Below are positions 7,738 through 15,944 of a DNA stretch of 39,209 nt, piece by piece (within the stretch, counting starts at the first letter, position 1; each line of letters begins with the position of its first letter). The notes under the pieces are model-generated. The model did no database searches. It was not told the DNA's origin and worked only from the letters and a program-made list of their open reading frames with translations. Source of the stretch: Betaproteobacteria bacterium (GTDB lineage: Bacteria; Pseudomonadota; Gammaproteobacteria; Burkholderiales; Burkholderiaceae); NCBI GenBank assembly GCA_009927445.1, contig RFMZ01000142.1, positions 1-39,209 on the forward strand, written 5' to 3'. A program made the translations under genes and the position numbers.

Positions 7738-9261
7738 ATGAACCAGAAAAATACGCTTGTAGAAATCCTATCTTCTAGAAAAGATCTACGCCCAGCTATC
7801 GGCAGTCCCGGAATGCAAGATCTTTCATACGCGCAATTATATGAGTTAGTCTCTAATACGGTCTCACAGCTCAATGAAGTTGGTATCGGTCGTAATGACA
7901 GGGTAGCTATTGTGTTAAACAATGGACCTTTCATGGCAACGGCTTTTATATCCGTTGCTTGCGGTATGACTGCCGCTCCACTAAATCCAAGCTTTTGTGC
8001 TGATGAATTTGAATTTTATCTAAAAGATCTGCAAATTAAAGCCCTACTTGTTGAAAAAGACTCAACATCACCAGCAATCGCCGTTGCTAAAAAATTAGGC
8101 ATCATGATCATGGCTTTATTACCATCCACAGAAATAGCTGGTCAATTTGTATTAGAGCAGTGTGGTGCAGAAAAATTACACCTAAACTCCGGTGGCTGGG
8201 CACAAAAAGATGATATTGCTCTCATCCTTCACACCTCTGGAACAACATCACGGCCAAAGATCGTTCCGTTGTCACAAACGAATGTCTGCACCTCAGCCAT
8301 GAATATAGCGGCAACATTAGACTTTGAAGTTCATGATCGAGGTATAAATATCATGCCTCTATTTCACATTCACGGCCTCATTGCCGGGGTTCTAGCGCCA
8401 CTTTCAAGAGGTTCTTTTGTGAGTTGTACTCTAGGATTTAATGCGATGAAATTTTTTAGCTGGATGAATGAAGTCAAACCGACTTGGTACACAGCAGTTC
8501 CGACTATGCATCAAGCTATTCTTACAAGAGCAAAACATAATCAAGAAATTATTTCACAAAATCCTCTACGCTTTATTCGATCATCCTCGGCATCCATGCC
8601 AACTAAAGTTATTACGGATATTGAGCAGATTTTTCAAACTCAATTAATCGAATCCTACGGCATGACCGAAGCATCGCACCAAATGTGTAGCAATTTACTA
8701 AGCCCAGGTATACGTAAACCGGGCACAGTTGGTATTGCTCAAGGCGTTGAAGTAGCTATTATTAACGAAAAAGGGGAACTGTTGAAGTCTGGACTAGCAG
8801 GCGAAATTGTTATTAAAGGTCCAAATATCACCGCAGGTTACGAAAATAACCCGCAAGCAAATACAGAAAGCTTTATCAATGGCTGGTTTAGAACTGGCGA
8901 TCTTGGTTCGCTTGATTCGGATGGATACCTCACAATTACTGGGCGTTCAAAAGAAATTATTAATCGTGGCGGAGAAAAAATATCACCTCGGGAGGTTGAC
9001 GAAATTCTATTAAATCATCCCGCTATTCAACAAGCTCTGACATTTGCTATGCCGCATGAAAAACTCGGCGAAGAAGTGGCCGCATTAGTTGTTCTTCATG
9101 ATGGCTATAGTGCTGATGAGAAATCAATTCGAGAATTTAGTTCCAATTATCTGGCCGACTTTAAAATACCAAAAAATATTATCTTTATGACTGAAATCCC
9201 AAAAGGAGCAACCGGAAAAATGCAACGAGTAGGTCTTGCGCAAAGACTTAATCTCAATTAG
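7738..9261 (+). CDS. Oxalate-CoA ligase (oxalyl-CoA synthetase), AAE3/Pcs60 type
   Basis: A 507-residue ANL-superfamily ligase. The P-loop is HTSGTTSRPK (165-174), with MPLFHIHGLIAGVLAPL, TWYTAVPTMHQAIL, RFIRSSSASMP and SYGMTEASHQMCSN. ELINRGGEKISP is nearly kept (EIINRGGEKISP), and the C-terminus has the catalytic lysine in ATGKMQR. These segments follow plant AAE3 and yeast Pcs60, which make oxalyl-CoA from oxalate, ATP and CoA. Pairing with oxalyl-CoA decarboxylase and formyl-CoA transferase elsewhere in the window supports the assignment. The ATG has AAGGA about nine bases upstream. It is second in an operon with the PanE-family reductase, and a bidirectional hairpin follows. The P-loop has Ile in place of the usual Gly after Lys (RPKIVPL). 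Another small dicarboxylate could be the substrate. Confidence 0.82.
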   Translation: MNQKNTLVEILSSRKDLRPAIGSPGMQDLSYAQLYELVSNTVSQLNEVGIGRNDRVAIVLNNGPFMATAFISVACGMTAAPLNPSFCADEFEFYLKDLQIKALLVEKDSTSPAIAVAKKLGIMIMALLPSTEIAGQFVLEQCGAEKLHLNSGGWAQKDDIALILHTSGTTSRPKIVPLSQTNVCTSAMNIAATLDFEVHDRGINIMPLFHIHGLIAGVLAPLSRGSFVSCTLGFNAMKFFSWMNEVKPTWYTAVPTMHQAILTRAKHNQEIISQNPLRFIRSSSASMPTKVITDIEQIFQTQLIESYGMTEASHQMCSNLLSPGIRKPGTVGIAQGVEVAIINEKGELLKSGLAGEIVIKGPNITAGYENNPQANTESFINGWFRTGDLGSLDSDGYLTITGRSKEIINRGGEKISPREVDEILLNHPAIQQALTFAMPHEKLGEEVAALVVLHDGYSADEKSIREFSSNYLADFKIPKNIIFMTEIPKGATGKMQRVGLAQRLNLN

Positions 9262-9329
9262 TTTTTAATAATCGCTTTACTTTTTGGCGTGAAGTGAAAT
9301 AAGACGCCCCACAATCAATGAGTATTAAT

Positions 9330-9351
9330 ATCCCTTTTCCAAAAAAGGGAT
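9330..9351. terminator. Bidirectional hairpin terminator between convergent genes
   Basis: ATCCCTTTT, four bases, AAAAGGGAT is a perfect 9-bp stem between the converging ends of the oxalate-CoA ligase (9261) and the FMN dehydrogenase (9371). A T-rich stretch (CACTTTTCT) follows on the plus strand. Confidence 0.65.
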
Positions 9352-9370
9352 CACTTTTCTAAAGAGAATT

Positions 9371-10528
9371 TTAACGAATCAGCCTGGCTAATAAGAAAGA
9401 GTCAATTTCTGATAGATTTTTGACTCCGCAAAGTTGCATCGTTCTGATTAATTCATCCTCAAGTATCTCTAGGGCTCTTCTAGCTCCGGCTTCTCCAGCA
9501 GCAATAGCCCCAAATAAAGTCGCCCTACCAAGCAGAACCCCATCCGCGCCACATGCTATCGCTTTAACAATATCTGATCCTCGGCGCACTCCTCCGTCAA
9601 GATACACAGGAATTCGTTTTTGAATAACATCAAGTATTGCGGGTAATGCATCCATTGTGGCAATAGCGCCGTCCAATTGGCGTCCTCCATGATTTGACAC
9701 CACAATTGCATCGCACCCCATTTTTTCTAATCTAGCAGCATCCGAGGGATTTAAAACTCCTTTGATGATTAACTTTTTAGGCCACTTTTCTCTGACTTGC
9801 GAAAGCCGATCCCAATCAAAAGAGGGATCATAATTTTTACCTACCGACGAGGCTAATTGAATACTTTGTTGGTTATCACTTTCTAATCCAATGAGATTTT
9901 TCAATTTCGGCACCCCATGCACTAACATAGCAATTGCCCAAAGAGGTCTTGACGAAAAATCTAAACAATTTTTTACCGTATATTGAAAAGGAATTTTAAA
10001 ATCATTTCGATAATCCCTCTCTCTTTTTCCACCCACCGGTAAATCAATCGTAATCATTAATGCTTCATAGTCAGCGTCTTTTGCGCGTTGAATTAATTTT
10101 TCAAAAAGATCTTTATCTTTCAAAATATAAGCCTGAAACCAATGCCTACCAGGTGCTTGATTAGCAATCTCTTCAATCGATGCTGTTGCCGTTGTAGACA
10201 AACAATAAGGAATATTGAACTGAGCAGCAGCCTTTGCTATTGCTACATCACCTCCTCTCCATCCAAATCCAACTGCTCCAGTAGGGGCAATTGCACAAGG
10301 CATATTACTCAGTGATCCTAGGATTTTTGACGAGTAATCAATTTTAGATACGTCATGCAGGGCCTTTGGAATAAACCGTAAAGCTTTAAACGCTTCTATA
10401 TTTTGCTTGAGGGTTAATTCGTCTTCAGCTCCACCATCAAAAAATTCAAAGACCGCTTTAGGTAATCTTTTCTTTGCATGCTGTCGCAAATCTTCGATCG
10501 AATAAAATCGTTGTGTTGATATGCTCAT
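9371..10528 (-). CDS. FMN-dependent 2-hydroxyacid dehydrogenase, (S)-mandelate dehydrogenase-like
   Basis: A 385-residue TIM-barrel flavoenzyme that oxidises an L-2-hydroxyacid to a 2-oxoacid. The active-site signature is SNHGGRQLDG (279-287) with base His280 and substrate Arg283. FMN-contacting Lys256, Tyr134 (FQAY) and the GKRERDYRNDFKIP segment are also visible. The region around 176-215 (KIPFQYTVKNCLD through HGVPKLKNL) resembles the membrane-binding loop of Pseudomonas putida MdlB, so it is probably peripheral to the inner membrane and passes electrons to quinone. The tyrosine usually found near the N-terminus (Tyr26 in MdlB, Tyr24 in glycolate oxidase) is Phe29 here. Lactate, glycolate or mandelate are possible substrates. 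It is monocistronic, divergent from the TauD-family gene, and has no strong ribosome site before its ATG. Confidence 0.85.
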   Translation of the reverse strand: MSISTQRFYSIEDLRQHAKKRLPKAVFEFFDGGAEDELTLKQNIEAFKALRFIPKALHDVSKIDYSSKILGSLSNMPCAIAPTGAVGFGWRGGDVAIAKAAAQFNIPYCLSTTATASIEEIANQAPGRHWFQAYILKDKDLFEKLIQRAKDADYEALMITIDLPVGGKRERDYRNDFKIPFQYTVKNCLDFSSRPLWAIAMLVHGVPKLKNLIGLESDNQQSIQLASSVGKNYDPSFDWDRLSQVREKWPKKLIIKGVLNPSDAARLEKMGCDAIVVSNHGGRQLDGAIATMDALPAILDVIQKRIPVYLDGGVRRGSDIVKAIACGADGVLLGRATLFGAIAAGEAGARRALEILEDELIRTMQLCGVKNLSEIDSFLLARLIR

Positions 10529-10661
10529 AAGCCAATATTAAAACATATTCCTGCCATTTTAGATTAACCCCCTTTGGCGATATCAGGGAATACCTTACTT
10601 GCGATATTTGTTCAACTGTCCTATAAAATAAAGCTTGCACGTTTGATATTAAATAATACCT

Positions 10662-11528
10662 ATGCAGTTAATTCCCGAAAATGAGATTCTAGGCGCTAAG
10701 GTAATTCATGCTGACCTATCAGCTCCCTTATCATTGCAGGACCGGCAACAAATTATTAACTGGCTTGGTGAATATAGTGTTTTAGCATTCGAGCAGCAAG
10801 AATTGACTCCTCGCCAATTGCGAGACTTTAGCTCGCATTTTGGCGAACTCGAGGTGAATGTTTCAAAAATAGCGCAGGATCCAGAATTGCCTGAAGTCAT
10901 GACCCTTTCCAATATGGTTGAAAATGGCCAGCCCTTGGGTTTGGCAGATGCTGGACAAGATTGGCATACCGATATGTCATACAGTAAGATGATTGCATTT
11001 TCAAACATCCTCTACGGCATAAAAATTCCATTTCGTAATGGGCGCTCGCTTGGCAATACAGAATTTTCAAGTATGCGAGCCGCATATGATGGCCTACCAT
11101 CAGACATTCAACAAACGCTTGAGAATAAAACAATTACACATGACTTTAATCAGTTTTGGGAGAAAATGCGTCGGGAAAAAGGAAGTAGTAGACCACCTCT
11201 CACAAAAGAACAACTTCAAGCAAAGCCCCCAGTAGCGCATCCGGCAGTGTTAATTCATCCAATTACTCAAAAAAAGATCCTCTATGCAAATCCTGGGTAT
11301 TCTGTCCGCATTAATGAATTATCTGAAAAAGATAGTTCTGAATTACTGGCATTCCTATTTGAGCACCAACTCCAGCAGAAATACCGGTATGCTTTTGAGT
11401 GGCGTGAAAAAAATGTTCTAATGTGGGATAACATAGGCACAATCCATAATGCGGTTGCTGACTATCTCCCAGAGGAACATCGATATATTAAACGCTGCCA
11501 AGTCGCTGCAAATTTATTTTTTCAATGA
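10662..11528 (+). CDS. TauD/TfdA-family Fe(II)/2-oxoglutarate dioxygenase
   Basis: A 288-residue dioxygenase. The iron facial triad is visible: His102 and Asp104 in WHTDMSY, and His262 in TIHNAV. A 2-oxoglutarate-binding arginine is probably Arg278 in IKRCQV. The N-terminal GELEVN follows the TauD/TfdA pattern, and length is normal. The family hydroxylates small acids such as taurine, alkylsulfates or phenoxyacetates; the substrate cannot be read from sequence. A Bug solute-binding protein starts 22 bases downstream on the same strand, followed by a cupin, so this looks like an uptake and oxidation unit for one unknown acid. The gene is divergent from the FMN dehydrogenase with a 133-bp shared upstream region. 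Confidence 0.85.
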   Translation: MQLIPENEILGAKVIHADLSAPLSLQDRQQIINWLGEYSVLAFEQQELTPRQLRDFSSHFGELEVNVSKIAQDPELPEVMTLSNMVENGQPLGLADAGQDWHTDMSYSKMIAFSNILYGIKIPFRNGRSLGNTEFSSMRAAYDGLPSDIQQTLENKTITHDFNQFWEKMRREKGSSRPPLTKEQLQAKPPVAHPAVLIHPITQKKILYANPGYSVRINELSEKDSSELLAFLFEHQLQQKYRYAFEWREKNVLMWDNIGTIHNAVADYLPEEHRYIKRCQVAANLFFQ

Positions 11529-11550
11529 TTGATCAGGAAAGAAAATAGTT

Positions 11551-12519
11551 ATGTCTAATTTATTTAAAAGTATTTTACCTTTTGTTGGAATCTTTTTGAT
11601 CACCCTCTCTCATGCGCAAAATTATCCTGAAAAACCCATAAAAATTATTATCGGTTTTGCAGCAGGTGGGCCAACTGATGTGATTGCGCGTGTTCTGGCT
11701 CAAGATATGACAGGCACTTTAGGGCAATCAGTCATTGTGGAAAACAAGGCTGGAGCTAATGCGAAGATTGCCACTGAATTTGTTGCACAGGCAACTCCAG
11801 ATGGCTACACACTGCTATTTGCATCTTTATCGCATAACGTCAATGCCATTATGCTGAAAAAGCCGGGTTACGATCCAATCGGAAGTTTCGAACCGATATC
11901 TATGGTTGCAGATCTTCCAATGATCCTTGTTACAGGCTATAACTCGACATCTAAATCTCTCCCTGAATTGATTAAATTGGCCCGCGACAAACCTGGAACG
12001 ATTAGTTATAGCTCATCGGGTAATGCAGGCTCATCGCACCTTGCCGGATCCTTACTAGCAACCGAAGCAAAAATTGATTTAATTCACGTCCCCTTCAAAG
12101 GGAATGCTCCAGCCCTAACTGAAGTGATGGCTGGCAATGTAAATTTTATCTTTTACCCAGTTATCGGTATTGCTGACCAAGTTGCGCAAAAACGCCTACT
12201 TCCCTTAGCCGTTGGAACTACGAAGCGTCACCCCGACTTTCCTGGTACGCCAACGATGGAAGAGATTGGCTATAAAGGATTTGATGCCACTGCCCCATGG
12301 GTTGGAATGCTTGCCCCGTCTGGGACATCAAGTTTAATAGTCCAAAGAATCTACTCGTCCATGCAGTCAGCCTTATCAAAGCCGGAAATTAAAAAACGTT
12401 TGAACGACTTGGGAGCTGTTATCGTTGGCAATAATCCAACTGAATTCAAAGCCTTTTTAGTTAAAGATAAAGTTCATTGGAAAAAAGTAATTGATGCCTC
12501 AGGTTTAAAACCTGAATAA
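11551..12519 (+). CDS. Bug family (TctC-like) periplasmic substrate-binding protein, in the TauD operon
   Basis: A 322-residue exported protein with a Sec signal peptide (FVGIFLITLSHAQ, cleavage near residue 22). The Bug ligand loop follows: PEKPIKIIIGFAAGGPTDVIAR, then IVENKAGANAKIA, PDGYTLL and GTISYSSSGNAGSSHLAG. Bug proteins bind carboxylic acids and present them to TctAB permeases, or act as sensors. No permease is linked; the gene lies between a 2-oxoglutarate dioxygenase (22 bases upstream) and a cupin (80 bases downstream), suggesting that its ligand is the substrate of those enzymes. Confidence 0.9.
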   Translation: MSNLFKSILPFVGIFLITLSHAQNYPEKPIKIIIGFAAGGPTDVIARVLAQDMTGTLGQSVIVENKAGANAKIATEFVAQATPDGYTLLFASLSHNVNAIMLKKPGYDPIGSFEPISMVADLPMILVTGYNSTSKSLPELIKLARDKPGTISYSSSGNAGSSHLAGSLLATEAKIDLIHVPFKGNAPALTEVMAGNVNFIFYPVIGIADQVAQKRLLPLAVGTTKRHPDFPGTPTMEEIGYKGFDATAPWVGMLAPSGTSSLIVQRIYSSMQSALSKPEIKKRLNDLGAVIVGNNPTEFKAFLVKDKVHWKKVIDASGLKPE

Positions 12520-12599
12520 TTCTAATAAATCAAAGTCATTCCTTACTAGTCTAGTTTATAAAATATACGCTCAACGAACTTAAAACAGAAAGAACGGTC

Positions 12600-13109
12600 A
12601 TGTCAATTACACTGGAGCAATTTGCTCATGAATGTCACGTACTACTCAAAAAAAATCCTAATCCAATAGGTAGGCAACAAGTTGCTGATCTTTTATCAAC
12701 CCTTCTAACAGATACGCAATTTATCGATCTTCATATTAATGACACTGTTGGTGAGAGAAAAATTATCTATGAAGATTCTGATCTTGGTTTTTGTATTCTT
12801 GCGCACAATTATGTTGGCGCTAAAACAAGTGGAGCACATGATCACGCTCATTCTTGGGCAATCTACGGCCAAGCTCGGGGCGAGACTGAAATGCGTGACT
12901 ACGCTCTTCTAGCACCTGGATCGTTTGAAACCCCGGGAAAAGTTAAGTACCTACGTACCTACTCACTTTCACCTGGTATGGCTCATGTATACAATGAAGG
13001 TGATCTGCACTCTCCCAAAAGATCAGGTCCTACCAGCTTAATAAGAATTGAGGGTACAGATATGTCGAAGGTTAAACGCTTTGAATATCAAATAGTCGAA
13101 CCGATTTAG
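12600..13109 (+). CDS. Small cupin protein, cysteine-dioxygenase-like
   Basis: A 169-residue single-domain cupin. Candidate metal ligands are His80, His82 and His84 in GAHDHAHSW, Glu95 in ARGETEMRD, and His137 in EGDLHSP, a layout resembling cysteine dioxygenase-type thiol dioxygenases. No signal peptide is present, so it should be cytosolic. It is the last gene of the plus-strand TauD-dioxygenase and Bug cluster, 80 bases after the Bug gene. The downstream neighbour is convergent. Whether it is an enzyme or a sensor-like cupin cannot be decided from the sequence. Confidence 0.75.
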   Translation: MSITLEQFAHECHVLLKKNPNPIGRQQVADLLSTLLTDTQFIDLHINDTVGERKIIYEDSDLGFCILAHNYVGAKTSGAHDHAHSWAIYGQARGETEMRDYALLAPGSFETPGKVKYLRTYSLSPGMAHVYNEGDLHSPKRSGPTSLIRIEGTDMSKVKRFEYQIVEPI

Positions 13110-13265
13110 CAACTCCACCCTCGTGCACTAATGCCTTCTAAGATGCTGTCTTGGACAAACTAATTTGGTTTTTCTTATTCACACAAAGACTTTCTATAAG
13201 AAATTAGAAATAATTCACTTCTGAAAATTCTGTTTTGCCAGCATAAGCACTCTTAACAATTGTAT

Positions 13266-14252
13266 TTACTCGGCAACAATACCACTTGTTTTAATGACTT
13301 GAGACCATTTATTGATCTCACTGCGCAAAAATTTATCTGTCCCTATACGATTCAAATTAGAAATTTGAAGGCCTTGATTTTGCAGTTGTTTAGCAATTTC
13401 AGGATCTTTTAAACTAGCTGTAAGCGCATTTGAAAACTTCTCTAAAATATCATTTGGCACACCTTGAGGTGCAAATATACCCATCCAAAGAATCGCTTCA
13501 AATCCCGGAAATCCCAATTCTGCAACTGTAGGAACATCCGGCATCAAAGCTAATCGATTTTTAGATGTAACGGCAAGAGGCTTTAAATGCCCACTCTTTA
13601 TATGTGCAATCACCGGAGAAAAAGTAGAAAATTGGATTGTTATGGTTCCAGATAAAGTATCTGTAACTGATTGAGCTGAGCTTTTATAAGGGATATGAAC
13701 CAGTTGAATTTGCGCACTCGAACTAAATAATTGCGCAGCCAAATTGGCCATACTACTATTACCAGCAGAGGCATACGTTAATCTACCAGGTTTTAACTTC
13801 GCATCGCTAATAAAATCTGCCAAATCTTTATAGCCTAACTTAGAGGCTGACACTAATATATACGGTGAAAATGCAACTAAGCCAACCGATGAAAAATCTT
13901 TTAATGGGTCATAGGACATATTGGAACTTAAACTAGGCCCCACAACCTGCGTACTCGTAGTGCCCCATAAAAAGGTATATCCATCACTAGGGGAACGTGC
14001 CACAGCCTCAGTTCCTATCAGTCCACTTGCGCCAGTTTTATTTTCAATAATCAGTGACTGATGTAAATTCGTTGCTAATTTCGGAGCAATTACTCGCGCA
14101 GCATTATCAATGGCGCTACCTGCTTGAAATGGCAAAATTAATTTAATCGGTTTATTAGGCCATAGTTCTTGGGCATTTAAGGAATGACTCATTACCACCC
14201 CTAAAAGGGAAATTAAACAAGTTTTACCAAAGACATTATTTACCCAATTCAT
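13266..14252 (-). CDS. Bug family substrate-binding protein, third gene of the CMD / hydroxyacid dehydrogenase operon
   Basis: A 328-residue exported protein with signal peptide (TCLISLLGVVMSHSLNAQ, cleavage after about residue 27) and the Bug motifs PNKPIKLILPFQAGSAIDNAAR, IIENKTGASGLIGTE and GRLTYASAGNSSMANLAAQL. The usual GG of the ligand loop is GS. The ATG at 14252 lies inside the end of the upstream hydroxyacid dehydrogenase gene (17-base overlap), so translation is probably coupled. Its ligand may be the hydroxyacid handled by that enzyme. No linked permease. Confidence 0.9.
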   Translation of the reverse strand: MNWVNNVFGKTCLISLLGVVMSHSLNAQELWPNKPIKLILPFQAGSAIDNAARVIAPKLATNLHQSLIIENKTGASGLIGTEAVARSPSDGYTFLWGTTSTQVVGPSLSSNMSYDPLKDFSSVGLVAFSPYILVSASKLGYKDLADFISDAKLKPGRLTYASAGNSSMANLAAQLFSSSAQIQLVHIPYKSSAQSVTDTLSGTITIQFSTFSPVIAHIKSGHLKPLAVTSKNRLALMPDVPTVAELGFPGFEAILWMGIFAPQGVPNDILEKFSNALTASLKDPEIAKQLQNQGLQISNLNRIGTDKFLRSEINKWSQVIKTSGIVAE

Positions 14253-15321
14253 TATCTAAACCCTCAATTAATTCTACAAAATCATTCAAGCCATTCCACC
14301 GGGGACTTCCTGCCATATGAGGAGTTAAGATCACATTTGGAAAAGACAATAATTCGTCATCATCTGTACCGGGCTCCTTCCAGAGCGTATCCAAAGCAAA
14401 TCCACCCAAAATACCATTTTTAAGCGCAGCAATTACAGCGGACCTATCCATACATTGGGCTCGAGATACATTCACCAGCCGAACGCCTTTTTTCATTTTT
14501 GTAAATGCCTGGTGATCTAATAAGTTCTCCGTACTAGGAGAAGATGGTAACTGAGGAACTAACCAATCTGATATTGCTAACAAACTATCTAAATCGTGAA
14601 ATATAAGTCCGAGATCTTTTTCGGTTTGTGGATCAAGACGCGTGCGCTGGGTATAAATAACCTGCATGTCAAATGCGCGTGCGCGCTTTGCAATCTCTTG
14701 GCCAATCTCACCCATGCCAATAATACCTATTACAGATCCATATAAGCAAGTAATACCGCTCACTCTAGCCCAATTTCCACTTGGGGTGTAACGCTTATCA
14801 AACGCCTTTGGTTTAAAGCCGGCACTCTCTAACCGCTTGACGGTAGTTAATCCATTTAACTCAGGCAAGCGTTTAGCCAACGCTAAAATCATCATCATAG
14901 CCTGCTCAGCGCATGCTATATTAGCTCTTCGGCGGAGTGTTAGCACCTTGATTTGTGCGTTCGTACAGGCCATCAAATCAATATTTTTCGTGATATAGCC
15001 GTATTTTTGTACGGCACGAAGACGAGGAGCGCATGCAATTTCGGCTCGGCCAAATGATAAGGACTCAATGATCGCTACGTCCGCATTTTTTAAAGCGGCC
15101 TGCAGCTCTTCTTGTGAATCGACATAAGTAATCTGGCATTCGCCTAGGTTCTTACATGTATTTCTTAGATTCTTTGCAAAATCCAAAAAATTCGGAGCGT
15201 CATGGGCAAAAAAATCAGCAAAGGCATCAAGCTTCTCTTGGGGACAAGTTGGATCTAAAATAATTTCTAAAACCCGCGTAAATACGTCATTTTCAATGAC
15301 CAGATGAGTCCGTCTTGGCAT
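14236..15321 (-). CDS. D-isomer-specific 2-hydroxyacid dehydrogenase (SerA/GhrA-like)
   Basis: A 361-residue NAD(P)-dependent oxidoreductase. The nucleotide motif is GMGEIG (202-207) in a Rossmann domain; the catalytic triad is Arg287 (VNVSRAQ), Glu316 (WKEPG) and His335 (TPHMAGS). It interconverts a D-2-hydroxyacid and a 2-oxoacid, for example glycerate/hydroxypyruvate or glycolate/glyoxylate. The N-terminus before the Rossmann domain is longer than usual. The ATG overlaps the stop of the CMD gene by one base (TAATG), and its own 3' end overlaps the Bug gene by 17 bases: a tight three-gene operon. The exact substrate is unknown. Confidence 0.88.
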   Translation of the reverse strand: MPRRTHLVIENDVFTRVLEIILDPTCPQEKLDAFADFFAHDAPNFLDFAKNLRNTCKNLGECQITYVDSQEELQAALKNADVAIIESLSFGRAEIACAPRLRAVQKYGYITKNIDLMACTNAQIKVLTLRRRANIACAEQAMMMILALAKRLPELNGLTTVKRLESAGFKPKAFDKRYTPSGNWARVSGITCLYGSVIGIIGMGEIGQEIAKRARAFDMQVIYTQRTRLDPQTEKDLGLIFHDLDSLLAISDWLVPQLPSSPSTENLLDHQAFTKMKKGVRLVNVSRAQCMDRSAVIAALKNGILGGFALDTLWKEPGTDDDELLSFPNVILTPHMAGSPRWNGLNDFVELIEGLDNELGK

Positions 15322-15857
15322 TATTTAGAATCCTCAGGATCTATTTGTAAAGCGTTAAATACTCGTGTGTGCATATTATAGGTTCCAACCAGAACTGAAA
15401 TTTCGACGATTGCACGCTCATTCATGAACTCCTTCACTTTTTTAAACACTGCCTCTTCTACATTTGCAGTCATCGTTAGAGTATCTACGTAATGAATAAT
15501 GGCTAAATCACTTTCACTAAAAACATCATTCGTTACTTTCGTTTTTAAAAGTGCCAGGCACTCTTCATCAGTTAGTCCGTCTTGTTTTGCAAAGTTGGCG
15601 AGATGAACATCAATGACATACCGACAATGATTTAAGACGGCTACTCTGATAATAGCTATCTCTCTGATTCTAGAGCTGAGGGTTGTTTTCCAGCGTACCG
15701 CGTTTAGGAGCTCCATCCAAGTCTTTGCTACTTCAGGACTATGTAACAGCAAACCGTAAACAGGTATTAATTTACCCCGGCGCTGCTCCCGAATTACCTG
15801 AATTACTTCTTGTAATTCGGGATGAGATATTTCATTCACATAACTAATTCTTGCCAT
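15321..15857 (-). CDS. Carboxymuconolactone decarboxylase (CMD)-family protein
   Basis: A 178-residue helical protein with the CMD-family central helix (RIREIAIIRVAVLNHCRYVIDVH). The redox CxxC of AhpD is absent: only Cys78 is present, followed by Tyr80 and His85. It is therefore closer to the non-thiol CMD branch, which includes 4-carboxymuconolactone decarboxylase-like proteins of unknown reaction. It is the first gene of a translationally coupled operon with a D-2-hydroxyacid dehydrogenase and a Bug protein, 88 bases downstream of another Bug gene on the same strand. Confidence 0.8.
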   Translation of the reverse strand: MARISYVNEISHPELQEVIQVIREQRRGKLIPVYGLLLHSPEVAKTWMELLNAVRWKTTLSSRIREIAIIRVAVLNHCRYVIDVHLANFAKQDGLTDEECLALLKTKVTNDVFSESDLAIIHYVDTLTMTANVEEAVFKKVKEFMNERAIVEISVLVGTYNMHTRVFNALQIDPEDSK

Positions 15858-15944
15858 TACACTTTTACTATTCTTTACAAAATTTTAAAAAATGAATACC
15901 CTCACCACACATAAAAAACAAACTAATGGTTAATACGTTTGATT

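Noticed and set aside
7738..9261. Long-chain fatty acid CoA ligase for the second ANL enzyme
   Set aside because: The HTSGTTSRPK, TWYTAVPTMHQ and INRGGEKISP segments match the oxalate-CoA ligase branch better.
13110..13265. Terminator between the cupin and the convergent Bug gene
   Set aside because: Only a 4-bp CAAA/TTTG stem and a long-loop TTCTTAT/ATAAGAA pairing are visible, too weak to list.
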